From NCBI GenBank assembly GCA_016720825.1, contig JADKJV010000009.1:62001-126000 (forward strand): a stretch of 64,000 bases of DNA, read 5' to 3'. The notes under the pieces are model-generated. The model was given only the letters and a program-made list of their open reading frames with translations, ran no database searches and was not told the origin of the DNA. Position 1 is the stretch's first letter, and each line of letters opens with the position of its first letter. This document shows, piece by piece, positions 38,315 to 47,154 of this stretch. The position numbers were made by a program, and so were the translations under genes. This DNA is from Chitinophagaceae bacterium (GTDB lineage: Bacteria > Bacteroidota > Bacteroidia > Chitinophagales > Chitinophagaceae).

Positions 38315-38939
38315 TCCGCTCACATATTATCACATACGGATCAGCGGCTACACAATCGCACACCGATGAAATCAGGGATGAGATTGAAACGATGTGGAAT
38401 GAACCACAGGGGGAAGTGGAACTGGACCAGCAACGGCTGAGAGTCATGTTCCGGATTACGGCTGATTTTTTACCTGCGTTAACTGATATAGAAATCTACA
38501 GTAACCTCGATCCCCGGAATAATTATTTCAGGATTGAAGAATTTGTCCGCGGTAATATTTCATTTGTTGACGGCATCGGCTGCAACAGCGGATATTTCAA
38601 GCTGGAGAATTTATACAAAGGCAGCACAACGGCTGCACATGAATATGGCCATACGCTGGGACTGGATCATCCCGAAGATTTAGACCTCCGGGGTAAAGGC
38701 GTACCTGGAATCATGTACCCCCGCGGAACGCTGGTGGATGCCCGGTTCCAGTATGATACTTCCAAACCAGCGGGTACTACCGGTGGCACGATGCATCCCA
38801 TGTACCGGAAAGTAAAAAAGAAGATATTGAAATGCTCCGGTTGCAGAAACTGGATTTCACGGCAGGCCAGGGAGTAATCGGTACGTTTACCAACTACTGG
38901 CATCCGGATCATGCAAAGGCCGAAGGGGAAATGTTTTGA
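38278..38939 (+). CDS. Metzincin-like zinc protease without signal peptide (frameshifted 3' end)
   Basis: The metal site is complete: HEYGHTLGLDH, with H121, E122, H125 and H131 matching HExxHxxGxxH, and a Met-turn M146 in GIMYPRG. This is the M10 (matrixin) pattern. The frame breaks in the A6 run at 38814-38819. A seventh A turns the odd tail into YRKVKKEDIEMLRLQKLDF and moves the stop to 38939, giving about 220 residues. No signal peptide or membrane helix is seen at the ATG used, unusual for this class. It overlaps the end of the S9 peptidase gene. The family is inferred from the motif; substrate unknown. Confidence 0.75.
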
Positions 38940-39058
38940 TACCGGATATCAGTACACTCGCCCGTTGTTCCTTCCAGCTAACAGAATATCCCAAAGGCAA
39001 ATTCTTATTTTTTTCCACGGCCCGGAGCATGTAATTTTCAAAACTAAAAATCACATAT

Positions 39059-40420
39059 ATGTTTAAAAACTGGTTATTATTGGCCGGATTGGTTATTTCA
39101 CTCGGTTCAGTGGCCCAACCCAGGTTGCCGGAACATTATTTCTGGAAAAAACTGGACAATGGGCTGGAAGTGGTGGTGATCGAAAACCACAAAGTGCCGC
39201 TGGCTACAATTGAAATTGCGGTTAAGAATGGTGCTTATACTGAAGGACCTGAATACAGTGGTCTTTCGCATTTATTTGAGCACATGTTTTTCAAAGCGAA
39301 TAGAGATTATCCTGACCAGGCTAAGTTTATCAAGCGTACAGAAGAGCTTGGTATGATCTGGAACGGCACGACAGATGTGGAAAGGGTAAATTATTTTTTC
39401 ACGTTTGACAAAGACAGCCTTCATGCCGGTCTCCTTTTCATGAATGCGGCTATTCGTTTCCCGATTTACCGTACAGAGGACATGCAGAAAGAGCGTCCGG
39501 TGGTGGATGGCGAATTCCAGCGTGCTGAAAGTGATCCCGGTTTCCAGCTGTGGCTGGAGGTACAGAAGCGCTGCTGGGGTGAACTGGTTACCCGGAAAAA
39601 CCCCATTGGCGTTCACGAAGTCATTAATACCGCCACGCCTGAAAAAATGATGATCATCAAAGACAAATATTATTTCCCCAACAACTCCCTGCTGGTGATC
39701 TGTGGTGATGTGCAGCATGAAGATGCATTCAATCGCGCAGCTGCCATTTTTGGCGACTGGAAAAGTTCAGGCTATAACCCGCACGATAAATACCCGATAC
39801 CGGAATTCAAACCGCTGGTTAAAACAGATTATTTCGTAACCGAATCATCCATTGCCCAAACACCTTATTTCATGTTCCAGTGGCAGGGTCCTGATTTCAG
39901 GAACGATTCAGCCGGTACAATTGTGGCTGATGTATTCAGTTCCGCATTAAGGCTGAACTCTTCTAAATGGCAGCAGGCATTGGTGGATAAAGGACTGGCT
40001 ACGTATGCAGATATTGGTTATACCACAAACCGCTTTGTAGGCCCCATCATGATGTATGCCCTTCCCAACCCGGCAAAAATGAAAGAGTGCTATGAAGAAA
40101 TCATGCGGCAGATTTCTATGATGTCATCACCCGATTATTTCAGTGACGAGCAGATTACTACTGCAAAAGACATCCTGAAAAGGAATGATATCCGCAACAA
40201 GGAGAAGCCTTCTTCGCTTTCATCACAGCTCACTTACCAGTGGTGCAGTACTTCCCTGAATTTTTATACGGATTATATCAACGCTACCCAGCAGGTTACC
40301 CGTGAGCAACTGGCAGCATACGCCCGGAAATACCTGACTGCTCAGCCTTTTGTCGGCGGCATTATTATCAATGCAGACATGAACAAAACATTTAAACCAG
40401 CAGACTACTTCAAAAACTAA
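39059..40420 (+). CDS. M16 family zinc peptidase, catalytic subunit
   Basis: 453 residues with a signal peptide (about 1-20). The inverted zinc motif HxxEH is H71-L-F-E74-H75 in GLSHLFEHMFFKA, with a downstream metal-binding glutamate region (VDGEFQRAES). Two M16 repeats follow. In Bacteroidota such proteins act in the periplasm as heterodimers with an inactive partner, here encoded 11 bases downstream. They clear peptides or process small proteins. Confidence 0.93.
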   Translation: MFKNWLLLAGLVISLGSVAQPRLPEHYFWKKLDNGLEVVVIENHKVPLATIEIAVKNGAYTEGPEYSGLSHLFEHMFFKANRDYPDQAKFIKRTEELGMIWNGTTDVERVNYFFTFDKDSLHAGLLFMNAAIRFPIYRTEDMQKERPVVDGEFQRAESDPGFQLWLEVQKRCWGELVTRKNPIGVHEVINTATPEKMMIIKDKYYFPNNSLLVICGDVQHEDAFNRAAAIFGDWKSSGYNPHDKYPIPEFKPLVKTDYFVTESSIAQTPYFMFQWQGPDFRNDSAGTIVADVFSSALRLNSSKWQQALVDKGLATYADIGYTTNRFVGPIMMYALPNPAKMKECYEEIMRQISMMSSPDYFSDEQITTAKDILKRNDIRNKEKPSSLSSQLTYQWCSTSLNFYTDYINATQQVTREQLAAYARKYLTAQPFVGGIIINADMNKTFKPADYFKN

Positions 40421-40431
40421 AAATCTCCTGT

Positions 40432-41772
40432 ATGAAAAAAATATTAATTCTCACTGCTGTTTTTCTAGCCGGTATTATACCCCTGGGTATGCATGCGCAG
40501 ATGGGAGAAGCTTACGAAATGAACATCAACGGGGTGAAAGTAATTGTACAGCCCAGCGGGAATGATATCGTGGTGATCCAGACTGTTATCAAAGGTGGTG
40601 TGCAGAATTACACAGCTGCGAGAGCAGGCATTGAGGATTTAGCCATGACGGCGCTGACTGAATGTGGTACGACAAAAGACAATAAAAACAGTTTCCAGGA
40701 CAAACTCGATAAATACAGCGCCCAGATGGATGGCAGTACCGGTATGGATTATGCCAGCTTCACCATGAACTGTATTAAATCTGATTTCGAAGCAGTATGG
40801 CCCTTGTATACCGATGCCCTGTTATCGCCAAAATTTGATACCAAAGAATTTGACCGCATAAAAAATGATGCCGTCAATTCCATCCGAGCTAATGAATCAA
40901 GTCCGGATAATTCAATTGACAAAATGGCCCGTAAAACAGCCTTTGCCGGTAAGCCTTATGCCACCGACCCCGAAGGAACCGTTGAAACGGTAAATAAACT
41001 GACCGCTGCAGATACCAAAAAATACTACCAGTCTGTTTGTACCCGCAGCCGGATGGTGATTGTAGAAGTAGCTGATTTACCGAAAGCTGACCTCGAAGCC
41101 AAACTGAAAGCCATGCTGGCTAAAGTGCCTGCCGGTACTCCGTTTAAACAAATCCGCAGTACTTACAAACCAGCTGCCAACACGTTTAAACCGGCAGCCA
41201 GGGAAAATGCCACTAATTATATCCAGGGTATAACTGGCGGTCCGCTGCCGGGTACCAAAGATTATAATGCCTTTGTACTTGCTATGCGAATATTCAGCAG
41301 CAAGCATTTCCTGGAAATCAGGACAAATAACGGTCTCTCCTATGCACCGGGCACCTGGTTCGCCCAGGGACTTACACCTTATTCCAACATCTCCGTAAGT
41401 ACCACTGACCCTGATAAGTATGTTGCAGTTGCCCGCCAGCTGATTGACCAGATCAAAAAGGATGGATTTACAGCAGAAGAACTTAAGAATATCAAAACAC
41501 AGTATCTCTCTGCCGTATATTACCGCCAGGAAACAAATGAAGCCCAGGCTGGCTCACTGGCTTTTAATGAAGTAACCTTTAATAACTGGAAACGCGCCAA
41601 CACGATTAAAGATGAAATGAAAGTAGTAACACTGGCTGACATGAACAATGCGTTCAGGAAATACATTACCAACATTACCTGGACTTACCAGGGTGATACC
41701 AAAAAAGTAACGCCGCAGTTGTTTACCCAGCCGGAAACGCCGAAAGTGCCCGAAGAGAAAAAAGCGTTTTAA
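40432..41772 (+). CDS. M16 family protein, non-catalytic partner
   Basis: 446 residues with a signal peptide (about 1-23). The fold matches M16 (for example GRNNGLSYA-like segment RTNNGLSYAPGTWF), but the zinc motif is lost: the position has AGIEDLAMTALTECGT, keeping a glutamate but not the histidines. This is the usual inactive subunit. Translationally linked to the catalytic gene. Confidence 0.92.
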   Translation: MKKILILTAVFLAGIIPLGMHAQMGEAYEMNINGVKVIVQPSGNDIVVIQTVIKGGVQNYTAARAGIEDLAMTALTECGTTKDNKNSFQDKLDKYSAQMDGSTGMDYASFTMNCIKSDFEAVWPLYTDALLSPKFDTKEFDRIKNDAVNSIRANESSPDNSIDKMARKTAFAGKPYATDPEGTVETVNKLTAADTKKYYQSVCTRSRMVIVEVADLPKADLEAKLKAMLAKVPAGTPFKQIRSTYKPAANTFKPAARENATNYIQGITGGPLPGTKDYNAFVLAMRIFSSKHFLEIRTNNGLSYAPGTWFAQGLTPYSNISVSTTDPDKYVAVARQLIDQIKKDGFTAEELKNIKTQYLSAVYYRQETNEAQAGSLAFNEVTFNNWKRANTIKDEMKVVTLADMNNAFRKYITNITWTYQGDTKKVTPQLFTQPETPKVPEEKKAF

Positions 41773-41776
41773 TACA

Positions 41777-41873
41777 AAACCACAAGGGTCACAAAGGTTA
41801 AAACAAAGTACACAAGGTTTTTTCCTTTGTGTACTTTGTTTAGTCTTTGTGTTCTTTGTGGTTAAAAGAAGTC
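41777..41873. repeat. ACCACAAG/CTTTGTGGT long hairpin element
   Basis: AAACCACAAGGGTCACAAAGG through ACAAAGTACACAAGG pairs with CTTTGTGTACTTTGTT through TTCTTTGTGGTT around a short T-rich loop. It is the most compact full copy of the dispersed family, lying between convergent genes. Confidence 0.8.
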
Positions 41874-41904
41874 CTCTAAGAAAAGGGCTTCACCTGCTCA
41901 GGAT

Positions 41905-42468
41905 TTACTTAGTCTTTTTTTGTTTCCTGTATCCCCACACAAAACTCACCAGTTCGCGGGTGGTGCGCAGTTTACGCTCCAGGATGTCGGGTCGGAAGAT
42001 ATCAGGCTTATTATTTTTAATCCGGCAAACTTCCGGATCGGTGAAAGCATAAGTGTAATAAGTGCTCAGGAGGATTTTATCCATATCAAGCAGGCTGTCG
42101 TACAGTAAAAATGTGCCTACCACGATATCACGATGTGCTGTATCTGTTTCATACAGGTTGATCATGTGCCAGAAAGCTTTTTTCAGTTCCATTTTACCGA
42201 GCAGTTCGGTAACGGCGGGCCAGTTGTAGGCAGTGGGGTAAATAGTCTTGCGGTAAGCCGAGTCTTTCATCATTTTAACCACTTCCTCTCTCACAAAAAA
42301 CGAGTCTTTGGTTTTATCAACGCCCATCTCTGTGAGATCCCCGAGCCAGTGCTGCCAGTAAGCCACACTTTCGCGGGTGGTGTCAATCTTCATAAAAGGC
42401 TGTGCCTGGCTTAATTCAGCCAGACACAGCAGGAGGACAAGGTTAATGGTTATAAACTTTTTAATCAT
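41905..42468 (-). CDS. Small secreted protein of unknown function
   Basis: 187 residues with a signal peptide (about 1-22, ending AQA). The body is helical and acidic, with no cysteine pair or catalytic motif. Its ATG overlaps the stop of the repeat protein gene by four bases (ATGA), so the two are translationally coupled and probably act together. Family not recognised. Confidence 0.7.
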   Translation of the reverse strand: MIKKFITINLVLLLCLAELSQAQPFMKIDTTRESVAYWQHWLGDLTEMGVDKTKDSFFVREEVVKMMKDSAYRKTIYPTAYNWPAVTELLGKMELKKAFWHMINLYETDTAHRDIVVGTFLLYDSLLDMDKILLSTYYTYAFTDPEVCRIKNNKPDIFRPDILERKLRTTRELVSFVWGYRKQKKTK

Positions 42469-45400
42469 CTGAATGCTTTTTTAGGCTGTTCTTTCACGGC
42501 ACCATTTGTCTGCAGCATGTTCTCAATCGCCTTCAGCCTGTCGTCGGTCTGCTGTGCTTTCTGCTGCAAACCGGCAATGATATTGAGGAAATCGTGGTTG
42601 TGAACCCCGACTACTGTATTCACCATTTTCGGACCGGCTTTTTCGTTAGTATCCCAGGAACGGCCAACTGCCAGTTTGTAATCTTCCACTTTCATATCAG
42701 CGGGATGGATAGCCATACCATAACCGGGCACATCATTGCGGGCAACGATATAATCACCGGCACGTACGGGACCAGTTACTTTAACAGGAATCTGTCCCAT
42801 GAAAGCGATATTATTACCGCCTTTCACTTTAGACTGTTCCGGAACATTACCGAGAACAATGGGTTGTTTGGATACAGCCATGATTTGTTCTGCACCAGCC
42901 AGGTCTTTGGTAATCTTTCCGCCTTTCACAGCCACGATATCACCATAGCTGATATCTTCTTTGGGATTAGAACGCTCCAGCCACTCGGCATAGTCGCCGT
43001 TACCGGAAGAATATTCAACACCAATATTATTATAATCATTCACCATTTCAGAGAGACCGGAAAGGATACTCATGAAATCATCCACAATGTCAATACCGAT
43101 AATTTCGGCAGCGATATCCAGCATTTTCTGTCCGTCGAAATAATCGTAAGAGAAATTCTGGATGGATTGTGCACGTACAGCACCGAGTTTGCGGTTGTCT
43201 TTATCAACAAAGGAAACAAACTCATTTTCTTTTGACAGGGTATTGTTTACATCATCGAAAACAAATACAGGCCAGCTGACCGAAGGAAGTCCTGCACAGC
43301 TGATTTGGGGTAATTGCGGCATAACTGTTACTTCGGGCAATACATTCATAGCAGGAATAGTCAGCGCCGGAATCTCCAGTTTGGGAATAGAACCCAGGGG
43401 ACCCAGGTCAAGACCTCCGAAGATGGTTGTTTTGTCCCAGATAGGAAGAGTCGGTGTTGAATATGGACCGATTTTGAGTGGAAGGCTTAATGACGTATTG
43501 ATTTTCTCCGTAATCAGGTTAGTCAGGTTACAAACTGTACCAGCCACCCACTGGGAAGGCATGAGGTTGATAATATCATCCCAGCTGAAGGTATCGTTAC
43601 CGTAAACCCAGTCACGGATCTGGTCCATCTGCGTCTGCACGCCTGTTGTAAACACATTGGGTACATTGGCATAAGCAGAACCATTCCAGCGTGGGTGGGT
43701 CCTTCCGATTTTAATAATGATACCATCCCCTTTTGAACTGCTGCTGGTGTTTTCAAAAATGGCAACCGCTGTATCTGTAGCGGATGCATTCACTTTGAAT
43801 GTACCATTTACATTTACTTTATAGAAGGGGTCAATACCGCCGGCGAAAGCGATTTTGGTTCCGTCATCAAAAATCTGTGATACTCCGATATTGGTAGAAC
43901 CTGGTGTCCATTTGGTAACATAGTTATTTGTACCGGTTCCTGTTGCCACTCCAATAGCAGCCGGGAATTGCCAGGTGGCATTACCGGTAGCATCTGTAGC
44001 CATTAATTTATTATTCGCTTCACCTATGCCTGTGAACTGGAGCGCTCCCACTGTTCTCAGTGCTTTGGCACTGGCATTAGTATTGCGGATTAAAGCAGTA
44101 TACCCTGTGCCGGCAGAAACAACTTCAAAAGGATTTGCGGCGCTGGCTGCGTTTGTTGACTGAATGAATAAAGACCTGCCAGTTCCGTTGTTCAGCATTT
44201 CTGCAATATTGGCACTGCTGGCAGCATTGGTGTTCTGCAGTAACAGTCCGCGGCCTGTGCCGTTGGTCTGCAATTCCATTACATTGGCATTGTTGGCAGC
44301 ATTTGTATTCTGAAGAAATAACCCTTTCCCTAAACCATTTGTCTGCATCTCCAGCATGTTGGCATTATTGGCAGCATTCAGGTTCTGCAGGATTGCCAGG
44401 CGGCCGGTACCATTGGATGATACATCAAAAATATTACTGGGGTTAGCGGCATTCGTATTGCGCATCCAGGCGATACGGCCTGTACCATTGGTCAGGATTT
44501 CAAGTACTGAACTGGCATTTGCCGCATTTGTATTTGTAAGATTTGCCACACGGCCAATACCATTGGTAGAAACATCAATCGCTGCTTTCTGATTGGCAGC
44601 ATTGCTGATATTGAATACACCGGCATTACCGGTACCTGTCATTAAAGATTGTAATCCGTCACCTGCACCATTGGTTGCAGTAACGAATGTAGCTGAGTTA
44701 TTAGCAGCATTTGTATTCTGGAAGAAACCGGATTTGGCATTACCGGTGTTGGTCACAGCGATTCCGTCGCCGCTGCCATTTGTATTTACAGAAACTGTTG
44801 CCGCAGCATTGGCGCTGTTTGTATTGAAGAAACTGGCTGAATTTGAACTGTTGCTGGTACCGGTAACACCTGCTCCGGAAGTGCTGGCACCTGTAACACC
44901 TGCTCCGGTTTGTGATTCACCGTATACACCGGTACCTGAAGCGGAAGCCCCTTTTACACCCAAACCACCGGGTGTGGTTCCGTAAACGCCCCATCCATTA
45001 CCATTTTGCACACCGTAAACACCAATCCCGTTTCCACCGGTTCCGTTATTCTGGCCGATTACACCGGCAGAAAAACCTCCGGGTGAAGTGGGTGTGATGA
45101 TACCGCGTACAGCACCGGCATTAGCCGCAGTAGAACTGCTCGAACCTTCAATGGCCAGTGCATTGGCTGAATTAGCACCATTGGAAACCCGGAACAGCGG
45201 ACCCGCGTCATTCTGTGTTTTTGAGAAAGGTAATACGATATCGCCTGATTGTTTGGTGAACAGGGAGTAAGGCACAGAAGTCAGCTGTGTGGTTCCGATG
45301 TCTTTGAAATCCTTCCCGCCGGCAGGATCAATTTCTACCTGCATCCATTTGGTACCGAGGTACCAGTCGGTTGCAGCAATTGAACCAGACACCAGCGTAG

Positions 45401-45653
45401 CGCCGGCACCACCCACCTGCACATTGAATAAACCAAATGCGTTGGTGGTTAATGCACGCGTTTCAGCATACACAACAGGTCCGGTAGCGGAACCATCGTG
45501 TATGGATAAACGCAGCGTGATCGGCTGGTTTACCAGCGCGTTGCCCACTGAGTTGCGGGCAACACCCTGGTAGTTAAAAAATGCCGGTGCCTGGGCATCT
45601 GCCATGGCAGCGAAAAGGATAAAAGCAGTTAGTGTGGTCAGGAGTTTTTTCAT
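42465..45653 (-). CDS. Long secreted repeat protein with DYAEW-type C-terminal domain
   Basis: 1062 residues. A signal peptide (about 1-20) leads to the Bacteroidota NYQGVARN N-terminal domain (about 25-140). Then come Gly/Thr-rich GVYGxxxxGxGV loops, and a series of about eight near-identical 25-residue units with the phrase NTNAANxAN..E..TNGTGR..LLQ (about 44100-44830). These would make a triple-helix or beta-prism stalk as in phage tail fibres. The C-terminal part contains GNGDYAEWLERSNP and ends in a coiled coil (LQQKAQQTDDRLKAIENMLQ). The DYAEW block resembles the self-cleaving G2-type tail domain. Likely a surface fibre or adhesin; coexpressed with the T9SS protein upstream. Confidence 0.75.
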   Translation of the reverse strand: MKKLLTTLTAFILFAAMADAQAPAFFNYQGVARNSVGNALVNQPITLRLSIHDGSATGPVVYAETRALTTNAFGLFNVQVGGAGATLVSGSIAATDWYLGTKWMQVEIDPAGGKDFKDIGTTQLTSVPYSLFTKQSGDIVLPFSKTQNDAGPLFRVSNGANSANALAIEGSSSSTAANAGAVRGIITPTSPGGFSAGVIGQNNGTGGNGIGVYGVQNGNGWGVYGTTPGGLGVKGASASGTGVYGESQTGAGVTGASTSGAGVTGTSNSSNSASFFNTNSANAAATVSVNTNGSGDGIAVTNTGNAKSGFFQNTNAANNSATFVTATNGAGDGLQSLMTGTGNAGVFNISNAANQKAAIDVSTNGIGRVANLTNTNAANASSVLEILTNGTGRIAWMRNTNAANPSNIFDVSSNGTGRLAILQNLNAANNANMLEMQTNGLGKGLFLQNTNAANNANVMELQTNGTGRGLLLQNTNAASSANIAEMLNNGTGRSLFIQSTNAASAANPFEVVSAGTGYTALIRNTNASAKALRTVGALQFTGIGEANNKLMATDATGNATWQFPAAIGVATGTGTNNYVTKWTPGSTNIGVSQIFDDGTKIAFAGGIDPFYKVNVNGTFKVNASATDTAVAIFENTSSSSKGDGIIIKIGRTHPRWNGSAYANVPNVFTTGVQTQMDQIRDWVYGNDTFSWDDIINLMPSQWVAGTVCNLTNLITEKINTSLSLPLKIGPYSTPTLPIWDKTTIFGGLDLGPLGSIPKLEIPALTIPAMNVLPEVTVMPQLPQISCAGLPSVSWPVFVFDDVNNTLSKENEFVSFVDKDNRKLGAVRAQSIQNFSYDYFDGQKMLDIAAEIIGIDIVDDFMSILSGLSEMVNDYNNIGVEYSSGNGDYAEWLERSNPKEDISYGDIVAVKGGKITKDLAGAEQIMAVSKQPIVLGNVPEQSKVKGGNNIAFMGQIPVKVTGPVRAGDYIVARNDVPGYGMAIHPADMKVEDYKLAVGRSWDTNEKAGPKMVNTVVGVHNHDFLNIIAGLQQKAQQTDDRLKAIENMLQTNGAVKEQPKKAFR
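44100..44830 (-). repeat. 75-base tandem coding repeats in the fibre protein
   Basis: About eight units of 25 codons each, anchored on NTNAAN and TNGTGR. The units vary at the same positions, showing past duplication and drift within the frame. Confidence 0.8.
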
Positions 45654-45711
45654 GATGCTTTTTTTTCAATGGTGGTCTTTGTTCGTTGGTTGTTTCGGGA
45701 TGCGACCCTGG

Positions 45712-46269
45712 TTAACGGAGTTTCACCACACGAATGCCGCTGTGACGCGTCAGTCCGCCCGGAGCTCCGTCTATGTTACTGTCTTGTTTGAATGTTGCTG
45801 AAACGAAATACACACCCTGTGGCAGGTGCGTGATATCATAATGCTCTACCCGGCAGCAGCCATAATAGCGGAAACTGCGGGTTTCGATTTTCTGACCCAG
45901 TCCGTCTACCAGTTCAAGCGTCAGCGTTCCGCTGGACCTGATCATGAAATTGATTTCAAATTTGCCGGTGGTTGGATTGGGAAAAAGGCTGTAATCCGAA
46001 GGATCCAGTTCTGTGGGTGCCGGTGATACGCCGGGCTTATCGGAGCAGGGCTGCAATACACCCTGGTAAACCACCAGCGACTTATCTGCACTGGTTACTG
46101 TATTAATCAGGGTGAGTTCACCGATGCTCCATTCAAAATACCGGAAATATGAATTGGGATTATTGTACGCACCGCCGCCCGCGTTGGTTACAGTGGGGGT
46201 GGTCGTCTGGGCGGAGGCCCAGATTCCCAACAGCAATAGTCCTGTGGTGGTAAGCAGTTTGAAGCGCAT
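45712..46269 (-). CDS. T9SS type A sorting-domain protein
   Basis: 185 residues. The signal peptide (about 1-21, ending ASA) leads into a short domain with FEWSIGELTLINTV. The last 85 residues are a type IX secretion C-terminal signal: SLFPNPTTGKFEINF, LELVDGLGQKIETRSF, then LPQGVYFVSATF and the final RVVKLR. It should be carried through the outer membrane by the T9SS. Cargo role unknown. It ends 58 bases before the fibre gene on the same strand. Confidence 0.9.
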   Translation of the reverse strand: MRFKLLTTTGLLLLGIWASAQTTTPTVTNAGGGAYNNPNSYFRYFEWSIGELTLINTVTSADKSLVVYQGVLQPCSDKPGVSPAPTELDPSDYSLFPNPTTGKFEINFMIRSSGTLTLELVDGLGQKIETRSFRYYGCCRVEHYDITHLPQGVYFVSATFKQDSNIDGAPGGLTRHSGIRVVKLR

Positions 46270-46370
46270 GGTTGGTGATTTCAGCCTGAAAATAGACCTT
46301 CAACAAGCCCTGCGGAGCCCCATGTATGCGAACAGCGGGAATTTGTATGTGAACGATTCAGGGTGGGTGG

Positions 46371-47153
46371 TCAGCGGAGGTTGAACTGCTCCAGGAAGTC
46401 CTGGCGGAAATTCCGGCCAATGGGAATTTCATGAGCGCCGACTTTAATCAGCTGGTCGTCAAACGAAGTGATTTCATTCAGATTGACTGCGTAAGACCGG
46501 TGGACCCGGAACAATTTCGGGAAAGCCATTCTTTCCAGGAGTTCGGTGAGCCCGATACGGAGCGTTAACTTCTGGGCGCTGGTATATATATGTACATAAT
46601 TGTTATCTGCCTCGAGGTGCTGGATGTCTGACAACCTGAATTTCACAAACCGGTAATTCTGTTTAATGAAGACCTGGTCGTTTAACTGCAGGAATTGTTC
46701 TTTATCGGTTTTTTTCTCTGCGGTTTGTGCCGGTTTGATCGGCACTACTTTCCCTTTTTCATCTGACTGCTTCATTTCTGCAAAATGATGAAGGGCGAGG
46801 TCAATGGCGATACGCACATTATCGATGCTGTAAGGTTTGGTGAGGAAAGCGGCCGGGTTGGTATCTTTTACCCTGGCCACGGTGGCAGCATCTGTAAAGG
46901 CAGTGAGGTAAATCAGCGGCACCTGTCTGATCTTCATGAGTGCGGTGGCTGTTTCCACGCCGTCTTTTTCACCGTGGATATTGATATCCATCAGCAGGAT
47001 ATCAACCGCATTATTGCTGAACAATTGTATGGCGTCTTCAAAATTATCGGCGACACCTACTACATTATAGCCATCGTGCTCCAGGCCTGCAGCAAGATCC
47101 ATCGCTACGATGGATTCATCTTCCACAATCATTACATGTACCTGTTCACTCAT
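46371..47153 (-). CDS. LytTR-family response regulator
   Basis: 260 residues from the ATG at 47153. The receiver domain has phospho-acceptor D56 in ILLMDINIHG and K106 in AAFLTKPYS. The output is a LytTR DNA-binding domain (about 155-255) with FRVHRSYAVNLNEI and EIPIGRNFRQDF. The start follows the kinase stop by one base, so translation is coupled. It is the cognate partner of the kinase next to it. Possible targets are the T9SS and fibre genes downstream (inference from order). Confidence 0.94.
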   Translation of the reverse strand: MSEQVHVMIVEDESIVAMDLAAGLEHDGYNVVGVADNFEDAIQLFSNNAVDILLMDINIHGEKDGVETATALMKIRQVPLIYLTAFTDAATVARVKDTNPAAFLTKPYSIDNVRIAIDLALHHFAEMKQSDEKGKVVPIKPAQTAEKKTDKEQFLQLNDQVFIKQNYRFVKFRLSDIQHLEADNNYVHIYTSAQKLTLRIGLTELLERMAFPKLFRVHRSYAVNLNEITSFDDQLIKVGAHEIPIGRNFRQDFLEQFNLR

Positions 47154-47154
47154 A

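Noticed and set aside
42594..45573. Long plus-strand open frames antisense to the fibre gene
   Set aside because: They mirror the biased, repetitive codons of the minus-strand gene, which has a signal peptide, known domains and neighbours on its strand.
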